DNA of 64,000 bases. It comes from Cytobacillus gottheilii (GTDB lineage Bacteria; Bacillota; Bacilli; Bacillales; Cytobacillaceae). How positions within the stretch are numbered: position 1 is the first letter of the stretch; every line of letters starts with the position of its first letter. A model generated the notes under the pieces. That model was not told where the DNA came from. It saw only the letters and a program-made list of their open reading frames with translations, and did no database searches. The position numbers and the translations under genes are program-made. The stretch is from contig NZ_KV440945.1 of the NCBI RefSeq assembly GCF_001636345.1, forward strand, positions 1,456,975 to 1,520,974, given 5' to 3'. Positions 59,695 to 64,000 of the stretch are shown in pieces.

Positions 59695-59703
59695 TGGTAC
59701 AAT
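59695..59703 (+). promoter_or_regulatory. extended -10 promoter of ruvA
   Basis: TGGTACAAT (TGn plus TACAAT at 59698-59703), the same word as at maf (33203). No good -35. 32 bp to the ruvA start. Confidence 0.5.
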
Positions 59704-59735
59704 GAAATACAGCATTTTAGAGGAGCGAGAACAGT

Positions 59736-60347
59736 TTGTACGAATATATTAAAGGCAAAATTGATTATATCGGGCCAGAATATATCGTCGTTGAAAATGG
59801 CGGCATTGGCTATCAAATCCTGACACCAAATCCATTCAGCTATTCAAGCAAGGCTGGGCAGGAAGTTAAGGTGCATACATATCATTATGTGCGTGAAGAT
59901 ATCTTTGCTCTTTATGGATTTACTTCACAAGAAGAAAAAACGCTCTTTACAAAGCTGATTAACGTTACTGGAATTGGGCCCAAAGGAGCGCTTGCTATTT
60001 TAGCAACAGGACAGCCAGAGCAAGTGGTTTCAGCCATTGAAAATGAAGATGAAGCCTTTTTGGTGAAATTCCCAGGTGTAGGTAAGAAGACAGCCAGACA
60101 AATAATCCTTGATTTAAAAGGAAAGCTGCAGGACTTTGTGCCAGACTATTTCCCTAATCTATTTAGTGACCATGAGAGCATCGAGAAAAGCAGTGAGCAT
60201 GAAGCAGACTTTGAAGAAGCTTTATTGGCGCTCAAGGCTTTAGGATACTCTGATCGAGAATTGAAGAAAATTACACCTGCACTGAAAGCTGAGAAACTGA
60301 CAACTGACCAATATATAAAAGCTGCACTGCAAAAGCTTTTAAAATAA
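59736..60347 (+). CDS. ruvA: Holliday junction DNA helicase subunit RuvA
   Basis: 203 residues: an OB-fold ([19 protein letters not shown]), tandem helix-hairpin-helix motifs ([28 protein letters not shown]) and a C-terminal RuvB-binding domain ([19 protein letters not shown]). TTG start with GGAGCGAG upstream. ruvB follows 42 bp later. Confidence 0.96.
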   Translation: MYEYIKGKIDYIGPEYIVVENGGIGYQILTPNPFSYSSKAGQEVKVHTYHYVREDIFALYGFTSQEEKTLFTKLINVTGIGPKGALAILATGQPEQVVSAIENEDEAFLVKFPGVGKKTARQIILDLKGKLQDFVPDYFPNLFSDHESIEKSSEHEADFEEALLALKALGYSDRELKKITPALKAEKLTTDQYIKAALQKLLK

Positions 60348-60389
60348 ATACTCTGCTCCTATATTGAGTGAATAAAGAAGGTGATGGAG

Positions 60390-61391
60390 TTGGAAGACCG
60401 CATTATTTCGGGCGAAGCCGATATGCTTGATGTTACTTTTGAGCAAAGTCTGCGCCCTCAGACGATACGGCAATACATCGGCCAGGATAAAGTGAAGGCG
60501 AATCTTGAAGTGTTTATCCAGGCAGCGAAGTTAAGGCAGGAAACACTTGATCATGTCTTATTATATGGCCCGCCAGGTCTTGGGAAGACGACCCTTGCGG
60601 CGATTATAGCAAATGAAATGGGCGTGAATTTGAGAACGACGGCTGGACCGGCTATTGAACGTCCAGGGGATTTAGCCGCAATTTTAACAGCGCTGGAGCC
60701 TGGAGATGTATTGTTTATTGATGAAATCCATCGCCTGCCCCGGTCGATTGAAGAAGTCCTCTATCCGGCAATGGAGGATTTTTGTCTTGACATTGTCATC
60801 GGCAAAGGGCCAAGTGCACGTTCTGTACGCCTTGACTTGCCTCCCTTCACACTCGTTGGAGCGACAACAAGAGCAGGCTCTTTATCAGCTCCATTAAGAG
60901 ATCGCTTCGGTGTGATGTGCAGGCTTGAGTATTATACGGAAGAACAGCTGAAGCAAATAGTCGTGCGAACAGCTGAAGTGCTTGAAACGGGCATTGACGA
61001 TCATGCTGCAATGGAAATTGCCCGCCGTTCAAGGGGAACTCCGCGTATTGCGAACCGTCTGCTCCGCAGAGTAAGAGACTTTGCTCAGGTCCGGAGCAAT
61101 GGAACTGTAGATCTGCTGATAACGGATGAAGCATTGGGATTGATGCAAGTTGACCGTTTAGGACTTGATCATATTGACCATAAATTATTAATAGGGCTCA
61201 TTGAGAAATTTCGCGGAGGTCCAGTTGGCTTAGAAACAATTGCAGCCACAATTGGGGAAGAAGCACACACAATTGAAGATGTTTATGAGCCTTATTTGCT
61301 GCAAATTGGTTTCTTGCAGCGGACACCGCGCGGAAGAGTAGCGACAAGATTGGTTTACGAGCATTTCCAATTAGAAATGCCAGAACAATAG
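60390..61391 (+). CDS. ruvB: Holliday junction branch-migration ATPase RuvB
   Basis: 333 residues: Walker [11 protein letters not shown] near 59, Walker [10 protein letters not shown], sensor 1 [18 protein letters not shown] with arginine finger, and a C-terminal winged helix ([18 protein letters not shown]). TTG 60390 gives the family-like N-terminus [11 protein letters not shown] and is spaced well from GAAGGTGATG; GTG 60381/ATG 60384 overlap that SD. Confidence 0.96.
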   Translation: MEDRIISGEADMLDVTFEQSLRPQTIRQYIGQDKVKANLEVFIQAAKLRQETLDHVLLYGPPGLGKTTLAAIIANEMGVNLRTTAGPAIERPGDLAAILTALEPGDVLFIDEIHRLPRSIEEVLYPAMEDFCLDIVIGKGPSARSVRLDLPPFTLVGATTRAGSLSAPLRDRFGVMCRLEYYTEEQLKQIVVRTAEVLETGIDDHAAMEIARRSRGTPRIANRLLRRVRDFAQVRSNGTVDLLITDEALGLMQVDRLGLDHIDHKLLIGLIEKFRGGPVGLETIAATIGEEAHTIEDVYEPYLLQIGFLQRTPRGRVATRLVYEHFQLEMPEQ

Positions 61392-61424
61392 GGGAATATA
61401 TTATTAGCAGGAGACGGTGACAAC

Positions 61425-62453
61425 ATGAAGGTAGATTTATTTGATTTTCACTTGCCGGAGGAGCTGATCGCTCAAACTCCGCTTGAAGACCGGACAAGCA
61501 GCAGACTGATGGTGCTTGATAAGGAAACAGGTGAAATCAAACACGATATATTTAAGCATATTAAAGAGCATTTTAAAGCGGGAGATGCTCTTGTGTTGAA
61601 TGATACAAGAGTACTGCCAGCAAGGCTGTTTGGCGAAAAAGAAGGAACTGGTGCAAAGATTGAGGTTCTTCTATTAAAACAGCAAGAGGGTGACAAGTGG
61701 GAAACCCTGATAAAGCCGGCGAAACGCGTTAAAGAAGGTACAGTGATTACATTTGGGGATGGTTTGCTGTCGGCAACATGCATTGGTGAAGCTGAGCATG
61801 GCGGACGTCTTCTTGAATTCAGCTACGAAGGTATTTTTTATGAAGTGCTCGATCGCCTGGGTGAAATGCCCCTTCCTCCATATATAAAAGAACAGCTTGA
61901 TGATAAGGAACGATATCAGACCGTATTTGCTAAAGAGCGCGGATCGGCTGCTGCACCAACTGCAGGACTTCACTTCACAGAGGAACTGCTGGAAGAAATA
62001 AGAGCCATGGGCGTTCATATTGCTTTTATCACATTGCATGTTGGTTTAGGGACATTTAGACCTGTCAGTGTGGAAGATTTAACAGAGCATGATATGCATG
62101 CCGAGTATTATCAAATGAGTGAAGGTACTGCTAATTTACTGAATGAAGTGCGCAAACAAGGCGGAAAGATTATCAGTGTCGGAACGACTTCAACTAGAAC
62201 ACTTGAGACCATTGCAAGAGACCATGATGGACAATTTGAGGCTGCGAGCGGCTGGACAGATATATTTATCTTCCCTGGCTTCGAATTTAAAGCGATCGAT
62301 GGGATGATTACCAATTTCCATCTGCCAAAATCAACACTGATCATGTTAATTAGTGCACTGGCAGGAAGAGAGAACGTCCTGCATGCCTACAACACAGCGG
62401 TCGAGGAGCGCTATCGCTTCTTTAGCTTTGGCGACGCAATGCTGATAAAATAA
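61425..62453 (+). CDS. queA: S-adenosylmethionine:tRNA ribosyltransferase-isomerase
   Basis: Adds the cyclopentanediol part from S-adenosylmethionine to preQ1 in tRNA, forming epoxyqueuosine. 342 residues, [22 protein letters not shown] at the start (split by family-typical turns), [23 protein letters not shown] and [18 protein letters not shown] after AGGAGACGG. Confidence 0.96.
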   Translation: MKVDLFDFHLPEELIAQTPLEDRTSSRLMVLDKETGEIKHDIFKHIKEHFKAGDALVLNDTRVLPARLFGEKEGTGAKIEVLLLKQQEGDKWETLIKPAKRVKEGTVITFGDGLLSATCIGEAEHGGRLLEFSYEGIFYEVLDRLGEMPLPPYIKEQLDDKERYQTVFAKERGSAAAPTAGLHFTEELLEEIRAMGVHIAFITLHVGLGTFRPVSVEDLTEHDMHAEYYQMSEGTANLLNEVRKQGGKIISVGTTSTRTLETIARDHDGQFEAASGWTDIFIFPGFEFKAIDGMITNFHLPKSTLIMLISALAGRENVLHAYNTAVEERYRFFSFGDAMLIK

Positions 62454-62476
62454 GAAACGTTTAGCACATAGAATGA

Positions 62477-63655
<1,179 letters not shown>

Positions 63656-63679
63656 TGCTTGAAAGGAGGGGAAAAGAGA

Positions 63680-63964
63680 ATGGAAATCTTAGGAACATTA
63701 GCACCATTGCTATTGATGTTTGTATTGTTTTACTTCCTGTTAATTCGTCCGCAGCAGAAGCGCCAAAAAGCGGTTCAGCAAATGCAGACTGATTTGAAAA
63801 AGGGAGATAAAGTTGTAACAATTGGTGGTCTTCATGGTTTTGTTGATGCAATCGATGAAGATAAGATTGTCATCAAATGCGGTGACGGCAGCAGACTTAC
63901 ATACGATCGCGCAGCAATTCGCGAAGTAACGGAAGTATCAGCTGGAGATATGCTAGCAAAATAA
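63680..63964 (+). CDS. yajC: preprotein translocase accessory subunit YajC
   Basis: 94 residues: one membrane helix (LAPLLLMFVLFYFLLIRPQQKRQK) and a small cytosolic beta domain (GDKVVTIGGLHGFVDAID). ATG 63680 after AAAGGAGGGG. Associates with SecDF. Strong terminator follows. Confidence 0.95.
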   Translation: MEILGTLAPLLLMFVLFYFLLIRPQQKRQKAVQQMQTDLKKGDKVVTIGGLHGFVDAIDEDKIVIKCGDGSRLTYDRAAIREVTEVSAGDMLAK

Positions 63965-63970
63965 AAAAGA

Positions 63971-63997
63971 AGCGGATCCATTTTGGGTCCGCTTTTT
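63971..63997 (+). terminator. terminator after yajC
   Basis: AGCGGATCC (63971-63979) pairs with GGGTCCGCT (63985-63993; one G-U), then Ts. Confidence 0.88.
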
Positions 63998-64000
63998 GCT

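Overview
The window is 64 kb of a chromosome from an endospore-forming member of the Bacillaceae. Gene content and order follow the Bacillus subtilis hemB-hemL-spoVID-ysxE-valS-folC-(comC)-spoIIB-maf-radC-mreBCD-minCD-spoIVFAB-rplU-rpmA-spo0B-obg-pheBA-niaR-safA-coxA-bofC-ruvAB-queA-tgt-yajC backbone almost gene by gene. Starts are mostly preceded by strong AGGAGG-type Shine-Dalgarno (SD) sites. GTG and TTG starts are common, and terminators are of the Rho-independent type. The species cannot be fixed from the sequence alone; it is not B. subtilis itself, because it carries a type IV pilus locus and an RNase E/G gene.

Layout. (1) 1-2045: end of a heme operon (hemB cut at the window edge, hemL). 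(2) 2056-3877: a complete IS1182-type insertion sequence with its own protective hairpins, then about 500 bp of non-coding repeat-bearing sequence. (3) 4348-6994: spoVID (sporulation morphogenesis) behind a SigE-type promoter, ysxE and a small membrane protein. (4) 7122-11533: T-box-regulated valS and folC; folC appears to start at ATT. (5) 11591-31850: a type IV pilus island of about 20 kb. It holds a diguanylate cyclase, a secreted von Willebrand A (vWA) protein, three divergent minor prepilins, an acidic membrane protein, a PRC-barrel protein, a VanW/G5-like protein, then pilB-pilT-pilC-pilA-pilD-pilM-pilN-pilO and a second pilin. It occupies the place where B. subtilis has comC. (6) 31972-38968: spoIIB, maf, radC, mreBCD, minCD. 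(7) 39044-46932: spoIVFAB, rng, the L21-leader operon (rplU-prp-rpmA), spo0B, obgE, pheBA. (8) 46933-53590: a tandem-repeat spacer, niaR (without the usual nad genes), safA, a CotS-like kinase gene, coxA, bofC, a solo tyrosine recombinase and a Usp/KdpD-like protein. (9) 53703-59630: a complete mrpABCDEFG cation/proton antiporter operon. (10) 59736-63964: ruvAB, queA, tgt, yajC.

How the parts work together. The most notable unit is the pilus island. Its assembly ATPase PilB has an N-terminal MshEN domain, the known c-di-GMP-binding module of such ATPases, and a membrane diguanylate cyclase is encoded at the head of the island. The secreted vWA protein and a very large PilX-like minor pilin lacking Glu5 are good candidates for a tip adhesin complex. 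Three other genes in the island (19753-21162, 21472-22227, 22233-23639) have no assigned role. Much of the rest concerns sporulation (spoVID, ysxE, spoIIB, spoIVFA/FB, spo0B, safA, coxA, bofC). Both LysM coat-morphogenesis proteins, SpoVID and SafA, are followed by a CotS-like kinase-fold gene; the one next to spoVID has lost its catalytic residues.
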